Source: Arthrobacter sp. AZCC_0090 (lineage in GTDB: Bacteria; Actinomycetota; Actinomycetes; Actinomycetales; Micrococcaceae). Taken from it: DNA of 64,000 nt. Under the pieces are notes generated by a model. The model searched no databases. It saw only the letters and a list, made by a program, of their open reading frames with translations, and was not told the origin of the DNA. The stretch is from assembly GCF_014207375.1 (NCBI RefSeq), contig NZ_JACHEE010000010.1, positions 149,587 to 213,586 on the forward strand. The letters are read 5' to 3'. The number at the start of each line of letters is the position of its first letter. The stretch's first letter is position 1. Below, piece after piece: positions 42,374 through 50,542 of this stretch. The position numbers were made by a program, and so were the translations under genes.

Positions 42374-42850
42374 ATGCCTTTTTCGTGGTCTGCCCGGACA
42401 ACCCAGACAATCTCCGCGGCGGCCATGGGCGCACTTTTGCTCGTCAGTGCGCGGAAGCACTTCCGGCAGCCGGAATTCTTCGCCCCGGTCGTCCCGGACT
42501 ATCTGTGCCGCTACGACCACATGGGCGAGGATGAACCGAAGGCCCACGCAGCCGCACCCAGGAACGGTGCCCTGGCGGTCATGTCCCGGGAGGAATGGAT
42601 TGCGGTGAGCGGACTGCTTGAGGCGGCTGCCGCCGTCGGGCTCCTGATTCCTGCCACCCGCAAGGCCGCAGCGTGCGGCACTACCCTGATGTTCGCCGCG
42701 TTCCTGGCCGGCCATGTGGACGCGCTCCGCCGCGCGTGCTCTCCCGGTGGAACTGCGTCGGAGCGTCGGATTCATAGCCTGCGTCTGCCTCTGCAGCTTC
42801 CCTTGATCCTGTGGGCATGGAGCTTGGCTGGAGCGAAACGGGGCGTATGA
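42374..42850 (+). CDS. DoxX-like small membrane protein
   Basis: A 158-residue membrane protein with about four helices (TISAAAMGALLLVSARKHF, WIAVSGLLEAAAAVGLLIPA, AAACGTTLMFAAFLAGHVDA and LPLQLPLILWAWSLAG). The loop FFAPVVPDYLCRYD and the general pattern resemble DoxX-family proteins; function unknown. The ATG at 42374 is preferred over an upstream TTG. Its stop overlaps the azlC start by 4 bp, so these are co-translated. Confidence 0.7.
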   Translation: MPFSWSARTTQTISAAAMGALLLVSARKHFRQPEFFAPVVPDYLCRYDHMGEDEPKAHAAAPRNGALAVMSREEWIAVSGLLEAAAAVGLLIPATRKAAACGTTLMFAAFLAGHVDALRRACSPGGTASERRIHSLRLPLQLPLILWAWSLAGAKRGV

Positions 42851-43608
42851 AACTCCTTGAATCCCCGGCCGTGAAGGTCGGCCTCTCCATCAGCATCGCA
42901 ACGGGCCTCTACGGCGTTTCGTTCGGGGCGCTGGCCTCGGCCTCCGGGTTCAATTTCTGGCAGACCATGACGTTCAGCCTGCTCATGTTCAGCGGCGGCT
43001 CGCAATTCGCATTCATCGGCGTCGTGGCCGGTGGCGGTTCCGGCATTGCCGCCATGACTGCAGCGGCGCTATTGGGACTGCGTAACGGCATCTACGGGAT
43101 GCAGATGAACGCGCTGTTGCGTCCCGGCGGCTGGCTCAAGTACCCGCAAGCCCACATCACCATCGACGAATCTACGGCCACCGCGTCGGGCCAAAGCGGT
43201 CCAGATGAACAACGCCGTGGCTTCTGGACCGCCGGCATCGGCATCTTCGTGCTGTGGAACATTTTCACGGCCGTCGGAGCCTTGGCAGGCGATGCCTTGG
43301 GCGACCCCAAGCAATGGGGGCTCGATGGCGCCGCCGTTGCTGCGTTCCTTGGGTTGCTGTGGCCACGACTCAAAGGCCGCGAGCCCTGGGCGATTGCCGC
43401 GGCTGCTTCTCTGGCAACCATCATTGCAGTGCCATTAGTTCCTGCGGGCGTGCCCATTTTGGTGGCTGCGGTAGTGGCCGGAGCCATCGGCTGGTTCAGC
43501 CACGGACGAAGCGACGAAGGCATGGAGCCCGACGTCGATCCCTACCCGCACGAGCGTTCACGGGCCGACCAGGCGGACCAAGCCAGGAAGCAAAGGAACG
43601 CCGAATGA
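42847..43608 (+). CDS. azlC: AzlC-type branched-chain amino acid exporter subunit
   Basis: A 253-residue multi-helix membrane protein. The AzlC hallmark LYGVSFGALASASGFNFWQT and SLLMFSGGSQFAFIGV are clear, then LGLRNGIYGMQMNALL. AzlC with the small AzlD forms an exporter of branched-chain amino acids and analogues. The ATG at 42847 overlaps the preceding stop (ATGA) and gives a better start than 42811. The tail (about 225-253) is hydrophilic. Confidence 0.9.
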   Translation: MKLLESPAVKVGLSISIATGLYGVSFGALASASGFNFWQTMTFSLLMFSGGSQFAFIGVVAGGGSGIAAMTAAALLGLRNGIYGMQMNALLRPGGWLKYPQAHITIDESTATASGQSGPDEQRRGFWTAGIGIFVLWNIFTAVGALAGDALGDPKQWGLDGAAVAAFLGLLWPRLKGREPWAIAAAASLATIIAVPLVPAGVPILVAAVVAGAIGWFSHGRSDEGMEPDVDPYPHERSRADQADQARKQRNAE

Positions 43609-43916
43609 ACCTCTGGGTCTGGATCCTCATCGCCTGCGGACTGGCGTACCTCACCAAGCTCTCCGGCTATTTTGTGCCAGCGAAGTTGCTGCGCAGTCCC
43701 CGGATGATGCGCGTGGCCGGGACCATGACTATCGGCCTACTGGCGTCCCTGACCGTGGTCAACGCGGTGGCGTCGGGGCAATCCCTCGCCTTCGACGCCC
43801 GGCTTGGTGCCCTGGTTGCCGGAGCCATCGCGCTGTGGCTCCGCGCGCCGTTCCTCGTGGTGGTCATCGTCGGGTCAGCGGCGGCCGCTTGCCTCCGGCT
43901 GCTCGGCTGGCACTGA
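43605..43916 (+). CDS. azlD: AzlD-type exporter subunit
   Basis: A 103-residue protein with about three to four membrane helices (MNLWVWILIACGLAYLTKLS, RVAGTMTIGLLASLTVVNAV, LGALVAGAIALWLRAPFLVV). This is the usual partner of AzlC. It overlaps azlC by 4 bp (ATGA), which indicates equimolar, coupled translation. Confidence 0.9.
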   Translation: MNLWVWILIACGLAYLTKLSGYFVPAKLLRSPRMMRVAGTMTIGLLASLTVVNAVASGQSLAFDARLGALVAGAIALWLRAPFLVVVIVGSAAAACLRLLGWH

Positions 43917-43931
43917 CGCCACGCGGCGGTT

Positions 43932-44591
43932 CTAACGGGCGCTGTGGTACGCGCCGCCGTCGGGCGCTGATTCCTCGAAAGTCATCCCCGGGATGGGAGT
44001 TTGAGGCGGCAAGGGGCGGGACGGACGCTCGGTGCGGATGGCGTCCTCAAGCAGGGCGACCGGCCGTTCCCAGGCGCGGGATCCCGGCTCCATGGTGTCC
44101 ACTGCGCCGATCAGCATGGCAACAAGGCGCACCATGTCCTCGATCGAGATATCCCGCCGCAGCGAACCTTGGCCTTGGCCGCGGACGAGCAGCTCAGCCA
44201 TCGAATCGATCAATCCACCAGTGATGCCCACCAGGAGCCCCCGACGGCCAGCGACGGCGCCCAGGAGGTTCGCGTCTTCACTGGCAACCTCCACCACGGC
44301 GTCGATCACCCGAATGAGCCCGACGGCGGCGTCCATGCCCGCCAGGGCGTCTTCCGCGATCGGGTCCACATTCAGCCTGAGCTGCCGTGAAAGTGCGGCC
44401 AGGACGAGTTGTTCTTTGTCAGCGAAGTTGCGGAACAGGGTAGCCGGTCCGACACCTGCGGTGGCGGCGATCGTCTGCAGCGGAACCTCGGGACCCAACT
44501 CACGGAAGCACTGGCGTGCTGCCGTGATGATCTTGTCTACGTTACGTGCTGCATCAGCTCTGAGTGGCTTGCGTTCTGAGGGCCGGTCCAT
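43932..44591 (-). CDS. TetR-family transcriptional regulator
   Basis: A 219-residue repressor. The N-terminal HTH (RNVDKIITAARQCFRELG, then LQTIAATAGVGPATLFRNFAD) is typical, followed by a ligand-binding helical domain. The frame is open far upstream, but the ATG at 44591 (MDRPSERKPLRADAARN) is the natural start. It is convergent with azlD and divergent from the thiamine-binding-type gene, so its target is not obvious. Confidence 0.9.
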   Translation of the reverse strand: MDRPSERKPLRADAARNVDKIITAARQCFRELGPEVPLQTIAATAGVGPATLFRNFADKEQLVLAALSRQLRLNVDPIAEDALAGMDAAVGLIRVIDAVVEVASEDANLLGAVAGRRGLLVGITGGLIDSMAELLVRGQGQGSLRRDISIEDMVRLVAMLIGAVDTMEPGSRAWERPVALLEDAIRTERPSRPLPPQTPIPGMTFEESAPDGGAYHSAR

Positions 44592-44661
44592 GCTGCTCAC
44601 AGTAGCAACGGAGGGGCTCCCAATAGTTTTGTGACATTCTTGCCCATGAAAGACTGGATTC

Positions 44662-44985
44662 ATGTTGCTTGCCTTCTCAGTTGCCCCGTCCGGCCAGCCT
44701 GCTGCTGGCACCGTATCGGTTGATGGCTCGGTGCACGACGCCGTTGCCGAGGCCGTGAAGATCGTCCGCGAATCGGGACTCCCCAACCAGACGGACTCGA
44801 TGTTCACCACCATCGAGGGCGAATGGGACGAGGTGTTCGACGTCGTCAAGCGCGCCACCGAGGCGGTGGGCAAGTACGGGAACCGCGTTTCCCTGGTGAT
44901 CAAGGCGGACATCCGCCCCGGGTATACGGGGGAGCTCACGGGCAAAGTGGAGCGGCTGGAAAACGCGATCGCGAAAGGCGAATAG
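44662..44985 (+). CDS. MTH1187/YkoF-type thiamine-binding protein
   Basis: A 107-residue protein of the thiamine-binding/MTH1187 family, a ferredoxin-like fold. LLAFSVAPSG opens the chain and the helix AVAEAVKIVRESGLPNQTDS and MFTTIEGEWDEVFDVVKRAT follow. Some members bind thiamine or pyrimidine precursors; this is family knowledge, not shown here. The ATG lies 5 nt after AAGACTG, a leaderless-type start. Confidence 0.8.
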   Translation: MLLAFSVAPSGQPAAGTVSVDGSVHDAVAEAVKIVRESGLPNQTDSMFTTIEGEWDEVFDVVKRATEAVGKYGNRVSLVIKADIRPGYTGELTGKVERLENAIAKGE

Positions 44986-45027
44986 CCAGTCCTTCCCTCC
45001 GCCTTGGCCCGGTGCCAGACTGGGGCC

Positions 45028-45711
45028 ATGTTTGAACACAAGGCCCAGCCTGCCTGGGTGGCTGTCGAGGAATACTTGTCCACCGCCGTCGTTCGGCCCA
45101 ATGCGGCGCTGAAGCAGGCGCTGCAGTCCGCGATCGACGCCGGGATGCCGCCCATCGAAGTGGCGCCCAACGCGGGCAAGCTGCTCAAGATGCTGGTGCA
45201 GATGTCCGGTGCTCGTCGCGTGCTGGAAATCGGCACCTTGGCCGGCTTCAGCACCATTTGGATGGCTCAAGGACTGCCCGACGACGGCCAGCTGGTCACG
45301 TGCGAATACCTCCCGAAACACGCCGAGGTGGCCCGTGCGAACGTGGATGCCGCCGGGGTGGGCCACAAGGTGGACATCCGGATTGGACCGGCGTTGGAGA
45401 CGCTCGCCGCGCTGGCCGAAGATCCCGCACGGGATAAACCGTTCGACTTCGTCTTCATTGACGCGGACAAGGAGAACGATTCCAATTACCTGGATTGGGC
45501 CATCCGGCTCGGCAGGCCGGGAACGGTGATCGTGATGGACAACGTCATCTGGGAGGGCGCCATCCTGGATCCTTCCATGGACGCGGTGAATGCTCCGGGA
45601 ATCGTGGGCGCATTGGAGATGATGGGCAGCGACCCGCGCCTCGATGCAACGGCTATCCAAACGGTCGGAACCAAAGGCTGGGACGGGTTCGCGATAGCCC
45701 GGGTGGCATGA
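45028..45711 (+). CDS. SAM-dependent O-methyltransferase (catechol/caffeoyl-CoA type)
   Basis: A 227-residue family-3 O-methyltransferase. Motif I is RRVLEIGTLAGFSTIWMAQG, the acidic loop VTCEYLPKHAEVARANV and the metal-site segment FDFVFIDADKENDSNYLDWA, then IVMDNVIWEGA. Such enzymes methylate catechols or similar diols using a divalent metal. The ATG lies right after CAGACTGGGGCC, a leaderless-type start. Confidence 0.88.
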   Translation: MFEHKAQPAWVAVEEYLSTAVVRPNAALKQALQSAIDAGMPPIEVAPNAGKLLKMLVQMSGARRVLEIGTLAGFSTIWMAQGLPDDGQLVTCEYLPKHAEVARANVDAAGVGHKVDIRIGPALETLAALAEDPARDKPFDFVFIDADKENDSNYLDWAIRLGRPGTVIVMDNVIWEGAILDPSMDAVNAPGIVGALEMMGSDPRLDATAIQTVGTKGWDGFAIARVA

Positions 45712-45726
45712 CGCTAGGCTGTGCCC

Positions 45727-46230
45727 ATGGAATTTTCCCTCCGTCCAGCCATGGTGGACGATGCCGAGTCCCTGACCCGCATGCATTTGGCCGCTTGGCG
45801 TGAAAGTTACCGGCGTCTCCTGCCCGAGGAATTCTTCGCCTTCCGGGAAGCCACTATCAACGCCAGGATCGAGAGGCAGCGGGAGGCTTTGGCGAGTTCC
45901 TACAAGCCGATGCTGGCACATGACGTCAACGGCACTTTGGTGGGTATAGCCTCTGCTGGTCAGTCCCGGGATGAGGACCGGCCCTGCGACTTGGAACTGC
46001 AGATGATCTACACGCTGCGCCGTGTCCACGGTTTGGGGGTGGGGCGGGCGTTGGTGGATGCGGTGATCGGCGATGCTGCCGCCTACCTTTGGGTGCTTGA
46101 AGACAACCCACGCGCCCAGGCCTTCTACCGCAAGATCGGGTTCCAACCCGACGGTGCGCGCCAGCTCTTGCCGCCCGATTGGCACGAACTGCCGGAGATC
46201 CGGATGGTGCGCGCCGCCGTCGGGGGCTGA
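45727..46230 (+). CDS. GNAT-family N-acetyltransferase
   Basis: A 167-residue acetyltransferase. It starts FSLRPAMVDDAESLTRMHLA; the acetyl-CoA loop is RRVHGLGVGRALVDAVIGD and the last fold element LWVLEDNPRAQAFYRKIGF. The acceptor is unknown. The ATG sits 6 nt after TAGGCT, again a leaderless-type start. It follows the methyltransferase by 15 bp but has its own likely promoter. Confidence 0.9.
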   Translation: MEFSLRPAMVDDAESLTRMHLAAWRESYRRLLPEEFFAFREATINARIERQREALASSYKPMLAHDVNGTLVGIASAGQSRDEDRPCDLELQMIYTLRRVHGLGVGRALVDAVIGDAAAYLWVLEDNPRAQAFYRKIGFQPDGARQLLPPDWHELPEIRMVRAAVGG

Positions 46231-46287
46231 CCGCAAAGGCGACTGCGTCAACTAGGGTTGAATCATGACCGGAAAAGGGCGGCTGTA

Positions 46288-47196
46288 GTGGCGAAGCGCG
46301 GCAAAAGCAGGGGCGCCGGGCAGGTTGCCGGAGTCATCGAGGTGCCCGCCGGCACCAGGCCGGACGGTCCCGTGGAAGGCGTCTACTACATCGACACCGG
46401 CGACTGCGAACTCGTTGCCGACCCGGACAACTCCAACGGCTGGCTCTTGAAGATCAACGGGGTCATGAGCTCGCACATCGACGTCGCCGAGCCGTTGTTC
46501 CTGGACTTCGAGTACATGCGCTGGATTGCCGCCCTGGTCGAATCCAAGTGGCCGCCCGAGTCGAAACCGAAGCTGCGTGCGCTGCATCTAGGCGGCGGAG
46601 CGTGCTCCCTGGCGCGGTACTTCCACGCCGCCTACCCGGACGCGCGCCAAGTGGTGGTAGAGCTCGACGGCAAGCTGGCTGAATACGTGCGCGGCTGGTT
46701 CGATCTCCCCAAGGCTCCGCTGCTTCGAATCCGCGTGGGCGAAGCCAGGCAGGTCACCGAGAGCCTCACCCCGGACACTCGCGACCTCATCATCCGGGAT
46801 GTCTTTGCCGGCGCCTTCACCCCAAGGGCGCTCACAACCCGGGAATTCAACGATCATGCACAGAAGGTGCTGGCTCCGGGCGGGCTCTATGTAGTGAATT
46901 CCGGAGATGCCCCGGACCTCAAGAACGCCCGCGAGGATGCCGCCACCATCGCCGACACCTTTCCGCACACCATGATCATCGCCGATCCCGCCATGCTCAA
47001 GGGGCGCAGATACGGCAACATGATCATGGCTGGCAGCCACAAGCCCTTCGGCGACGATCCCCAACTGGCCCGGAAGCTGCTCGGTGGGGCTGTTCCCGCG
47101 CATATCTGGAACGATGCCAAGGTTCGGGCATTCGCCGTCGGAGCCCAGATCCGGCACGACCCCCTTGCTGAAAGCCCGGCGCGAACAGGCAGTTAA
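46288..47196 (+). CDS. Spermidine synthase-like methyltransferase-fold protein
   Basis: A 302-residue protein of the polyamine aminopropyltransferase superfamily. The Rossmann motif is LRALHLGGGACSLARYFHAA, followed by VVVELDGKLAEYVRGWFDL and DLIIRDVFAGAF. The usual catalytic GGGDG motif of true spermidine synthases appears as LGGGACS, so another reaction is likely. The start is uncertain; GTG 46288 with AAGGG upstream is preferred over a TTG at 46258. Confidence 0.8.
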   Translation: MAKRGKSRGAGQVAGVIEVPAGTRPDGPVEGVYYIDTGDCELVADPDNSNGWLLKINGVMSSHIDVAEPLFLDFEYMRWIAALVESKWPPESKPKLRALHLGGGACSLARYFHAAYPDARQVVVELDGKLAEYVRGWFDLPKAPLLRIRVGEARQVTESLTPDTRDLIIRDVFAGAFTPRALTTREFNDHAQKVLAPGGLYVVNSGDAPDLKNAREDAATIADTFPHTMIIADPAMLKGRRYGNMIMAGSHKPFGDDPQLARKLLGGAVPAHIWNDAKVRAFAVGAQIRHDPLAESPARTGS

Positions 47197-47241
47197 TGCC
47201 CTTAAAGCGCGGATTTGGGGGCATTAGCTGCCAGTTCGCGC
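47179..47241. terminator. Bidirectional terminator between convergent genes
   Basis: 23-bp arms (47179-47201 and 47219-47241) match at 21 positions and flank a 17-nt loop. They overlap the 3' end of the spermidine-synthase-like gene and lie just before the 3' end of the LysR gene on the opposite strand. Confidence 0.8.
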
Positions 47242-47257
47242 GGCCAGCCGATGAGGA

Positions 47258-48154
47258 TCAGTGGCGCGCCAGGAGGAGCTCGCGGTGGGCGGCGGTTTCC
47301 TCCTGCAGGGCCTGCACGACGGCGGCAACGGCCGGGCGGCGCATCGAGTCGGGGCGCAGGACCATCCAGTAGGGGAGTAGCTCCGCGAAGTCCGAGGGCA
47401 GCAGCCGCACCAGGTCCGGGTGCCTGTCGGCCATGAAGCACGGCAGGAAGCCGATTCCGGCCCCGGCACGTGTCGCTTCCACATGGACGAAGACGTTGGT
47501 TGAGCTCAAGCCGTCGCGCATTGAGGGGACCAGCCGGCGAGGGGCGTCGAGATCGTCCACTTGCAGCATGGAGTCCACGAAATAGACCAGCTGATGCTGC
47601 GTCAGCTCCTCCACAGTTCCAGGAACACCATGGAAAGCCAGGTACTCCCGCGAGGCATACATCCCCAGCATGTACTCGCCCAACAGCAGCGCCTCCGCCC
47701 GGTGTACCTGGGGTTCGCCCACCACCACCTCCACGTCCAGGCCAGAACGCTGCTGGAGTGCCCGCCGGGTCACGGTGATGATCTCGACCGTGAGCCCGGG
47801 ATGCACTCGGCGCAAGCGCGCCACGGCAGGTGCCGCGATGTACGCGCTGAAACCGTCAGTTGCGGTCATGCGTACGACGCCGGCAATGGGGTCCGGCGCG
47901 CGGTCTTCCGGTCCCAGTGTGCCCACCGCGGCTTCGATCCGTTCCGCCACGCCCACGGCTTCGGCACCGAGCTCCGTGACTTCCCAGCCTCCTGCCGCCC
48001 GCGCGAGGACCCGGCCGCGGAGCGCCTTCTCCAGTGCGGCGATCCTGCGGGAAACCGTGGTGTGGTTCAACCCCAAGGCTTGGGCCGCCGTCGTGAACTT
48101 CCCTGAACGTGATACCGCGAGGAGGACCAGAAGGTCGTCTGGATTCGGATGCAT
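47258..48154 (-). CDS. LysR-family transcriptional regulator
   Basis: A 298-residue regulator. The N-terminal HTH reads DLLVLLAVSRSGKFTTAAQA then LNHTTVSRRIAALEKALRG; the rest is the substrate-binding domain. The frame extends 21 codons upstream, but MHPNPDD at 48154 is the usual LysR start. It is divergent from an MHS transporter and a hydroxybutyrate-type dehydrogenase, with a long inverted repeat between, so it is the likely regulator of that operon. Confidence 0.9.
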   Translation of the reverse strand: MHPNPDDLLVLLAVSRSGKFTTAAQALGLNHTTVSRRIAALEKALRGRVLARAAGGWEVTELGAEAVGVAERIEAAVGTLGPEDRAPDPIAGVVRMTATDGFSAYIAAPAVARLRRVHPGLTVEIITVTRRALQQRSGLDVEVVVGEPQVHRAEALLLGEYMLGMYASREYLAFHGVPGTVEELTQHQLVYFVDSMLQVDDLDAPRRLVPSMRDGLSSTNVFVHVEATRAGAGIGFLPCFMADRHPDLVRLLPSDFAELLPYWMVLRPDSMRRPAVAAVVQALQEETAAHRELLLARH

Positions 48155-48164
48155 ATCTGCAATT

Positions 48165-48214
48165 CTGCACACACTTGGTGCCATTTTGGCCATTGAAGCA
48201 CCGAAGATGTGCAG
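48165..48214. promoter_or_regulatory. LysR-type operator in the divergent gap
   Basis: CTGCACA-N5-GGTGC at 48165-48181 is mirrored by GCACC-N5-TGTGCAG at 48198-48214, with all 12 arm bases conserved and a 16-bp spacer. It lies 11 bp from the lysR start and about 70 bp before the transporter start, a typical LysR arrangement. Confidence 0.65.
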
Positions 48215-48283
48215 CAATACTCATTGGAGCATTTCGTGTTGTGGATCACAGCGCGTGTCAGCGTAGACACTAAGGAGATGGAC

Positions 48284-49699
48284 ATGAGCGTAGGACAACG
48301 CTCCGCAGGCGCCGGCCGGCCCACAGGCAAGTCAACAGGCGCAACTGGCACCGGCCCGGCAAGCAAAGGCGCAGGACTCAAGAAGATCGTCGCGGCCTCG
48401 ATGGTGGGCACGGTAGTGGAATGGTACGAATTCTTCCTTTACGCCACCGCCGCAACGCTGGTTTTCGGCAAGTACTTCTTCCCGCCCACCGGCAACGACC
48501 TCGACGGCATCATCCAGGCATTCCTGACGTACGCGGTGGGCTTCGTGGCCCGGCCCCTGGGTGGCATCGTCTTTGGCCAGATCGGCGACAGGCTCGGCCG
48601 CAAACCCACTTTGCAGCTCACCATCGTGATTGTCGGGGTTTCCACCTTCCTCATGGGCTGCCTCCCCGGGTTCGCCGACCTCGGTTACTGGGCGCCGGCC
48701 ATGCTCGTGGCGCTCCGCTTCATCCAGGGCTTCGCGCTGGGTGGCGAATGGGGTGGCGCGGTGCTGCTGGTGGCAGAACACAGCCCCAACAAGTCGCGTG
48801 CCTTCTGGTCAAGCTGGCCGCAGGCCGCCGTTCCCGTCGGCAACCTCCTCGCCACGCTGGTCCTGTTCATCATGTCCACCACGCTTAGCAGCGCAGCCTT
48901 CCTCGGCTGGGGATGGCGGGTGGCCTTCTGGCTCTCCGCCGTGATCGTCTTCGTGGGCTACTACATCCGCACCCACGTGACCGAGGCCCCGATCTTCCTT
49001 GAGGCAAAGGCCCTGGTGGAGAAGGAACAAGCCATCCGCTACGGCGTCGGCGAAGTCATTCGCAAGTATCCCAAGGGCATCCTGCAGGCCATGGGGCTGC
49101 GGTTCGCCGAGAACATCATGTACTACCTCGTGGTGAGCTTCTCCATCGTCTACCTGAAGAGCGTGCATAAATACGACACTTCGTCTTTGTTGCTTGCCCT
49201 GCTGATTGCGCACGTCATCCACTTCGTGGTCATCCCGCAGGTCGGCAGGCTGGCGGACAGCTGGGGTCGCAAACCGGTTTACCTGATCGGCGCCATCAGC
49301 GGTGCCACGTGGCCGTTCTTCGCCTTCCCCATGTTCGACACCAAGAACCCCGTGGTGATCGTTGCGGCCGTGACTATCGGTCTCTGCCTGCACGCCTTCA
49401 TGTACGCAGGTCAGCCGGCCATCATGACCGAGCTCTTCCCCACCCGCATGCGCTATTCGGGCGTTTCCCTCGGCTCGCAAGTCACCTCGATCTTCGCCGG
49501 TTCGCTGGCCCCGCTGCTGGCGACCCAGTGGCTCAAGGACACCGGATCCTGGCTCCCCACAGCGATCTATTTGGTGGTCGCCTGCGCCATCACCGCCGTC
49601 GTCGTCTTGACGCTCAAGGAGACCCGCGGGGTGGCCCTGGAAGACGTTGACAACGCCGACGCGGTCCGCCACGGACTGCCCATCGGTGCCCGCGCATGA
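48284..49699 (+). CDS. MHS-family metabolite:proton symporter, likely 3-hydroxybutyrate or related acid
   Basis: A 471-residue twelve-helix transporter. An N-terminal polar, Gly/Ser/Thr-rich lead of about 30 residues precedes MVGTVVEWYEFFLYATAATL, the MHS signature; QIGDRLGRKPTLQ is the MFS loop motif. The ATG at 48284 is 6 nt from an AAGGAG site, whereas an ATG at 48278 abuts that site. Its stop overlaps the dehydrogenase start by 4 bp, which links transport to 3-hydroxybutyrate-type oxidation. The substrate is inferred from context. Confidence 0.88.
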   Translation: MSVGQRSAGAGRPTGKSTGATGTGPASKGAGLKKIVAASMVGTVVEWYEFFLYATAATLVFGKYFFPPTGNDLDGIIQAFLTYAVGFVARPLGGIVFGQIGDRLGRKPTLQLTIVIVGVSTFLMGCLPGFADLGYWAPAMLVALRFIQGFALGGEWGGAVLLVAEHSPNKSRAFWSSWPQAAVPVGNLLATLVLFIMSTTLSSAAFLGWGWRVAFWLSAVIVFVGYYIRTHVTEAPIFLEAKALVEKEQAIRYGVGEVIRKYPKGILQAMGLRFAENIMYYLVVSFSIVYLKSVHKYDTSSLLLALLIAHVIHFVVIPQVGRLADSWGRKPVYLIGAISGATWPFFAFPMFDTKNPVVIVAAVTIGLCLHAFMYAGQPAIMTELFPTRMRYSGVSLGSQVTSIFAGSLAPLLATQWLKDTGSWLPTAIYLVVACAITAVVVLTLKETRGVALEDVDNADAVRHGLPIGARA

Positions 49700-50439
49700 C
49701 CCTGGAAGGCCGCAAGGCCCTGGTCACCGGCGGGGCGAGCGGAATCGGGGCAGCATGTGCCAGGGCCCTTGCCGCGCGGGGCGCGAAAGTTGTGGTGGCC
49801 GACATCGACGCCGCTGGAGCTGCGGCACTCGCCGACACGCTGGGCGGCACCGCTTGGGCTGTCGACTTGCTCGACACTGAGGCGCTGGCCGGACTCAGCC
49901 TCGATTGCGACATCCTGGTCAACAACGCCGGCATCCAGAAAGTTGCTCCCATCGAGGAGTTCGAACCGGCAGACTTCCGCCGCATCATGACCCTCATGCT
50001 CGAAGCGCCTTTCCTGCTCATCCGGGCCGCACTCCCGCACATGTACGCCAACGGATTCGGCCGGATCATCAACATTTCCTCGGTCCACGGACTGCGTGCG
50101 TCGGCGTTCAAGAGCGCGTACGTCTCGGCCAAGCACGGGCTTGAAGGACTCAGCAAAGTGACGGCCCTCGAAGGAGGCCAGCATGGGGTCACGTCCAACT
50201 GCATCAACCCCGGGTATGTGCGTACGCCGCTTGTCGAGAAGCAGATCGCGGACCAAGCCCTGCTGCATGGGATCCCCGAATCCGAGGTCCTGGCCAAGGT
50301 CATGCTGACGGAATCCGCGGTGAAGCGCCTCGTGGAGCCGGAGGAAGTGGCGTCGCTGGCCGCGTGGTTAGCGTCCGACGACGCCGGTATGGTCACCGGG
50401 GCCAGCTACACCATGGACGGGGGCTGGTCCGCCCGCTGA
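49696..50439 (+). CDS. 3-hydroxybutyrate dehydrogenase-type short-chain dehydrogenase
   Basis: A 247-residue SDR. The cofactor motif is VTGGASGIGAACARALA, the NNAGIQKVAPIEEFEPADF segment closely resembles BdhA enzymes, and the catalytic Ser and Tyr-x-x-x-Lys are in ISSVHGLRAS and AYVSAKHGLEG. It oxidises D-3-hydroxybutyrate to acetoacetate in PHB and ketone metabolism if the assignment holds. It is translationally coupled to the transporter. Confidence 0.88.
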   Translation: MTLEGRKALVTGGASGIGAACARALAARGAKVVVADIDAAGAAALADTLGGTAWAVDLLDTEALAGLSLDCDILVNNAGIQKVAPIEEFEPADFRRIMTLMLEAPFLLIRAALPHMYANGFGRIINISSVHGLRASAFKSAYVSAKHGLEGLSKVTALEGGQHGVTSNCINPGYVRTPLVEKQIADQALLHGIPESEVLAKVMLTESAVKRLVEPEEVASLAAWLASDDAGMVTGASYTMDGGWSAR

Positions 50440-50542
50440 CGCCCGCTAGCGCCCGAGTCCGGCCCGGCATCCACTCAACGGTGGTTGCCGGGACGAACCA
50501 CCCCTGATGTCGTAGGCTTGTGTCGCACGAAGGGGAGCGTAC

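Noticed and set aside
44677..46251. 524-codon open frame on the minus strand across three genes
   Set aside because: It is antisense to the thiamine-binding, methyltransferase and GNAT genes, each with clear motifs.
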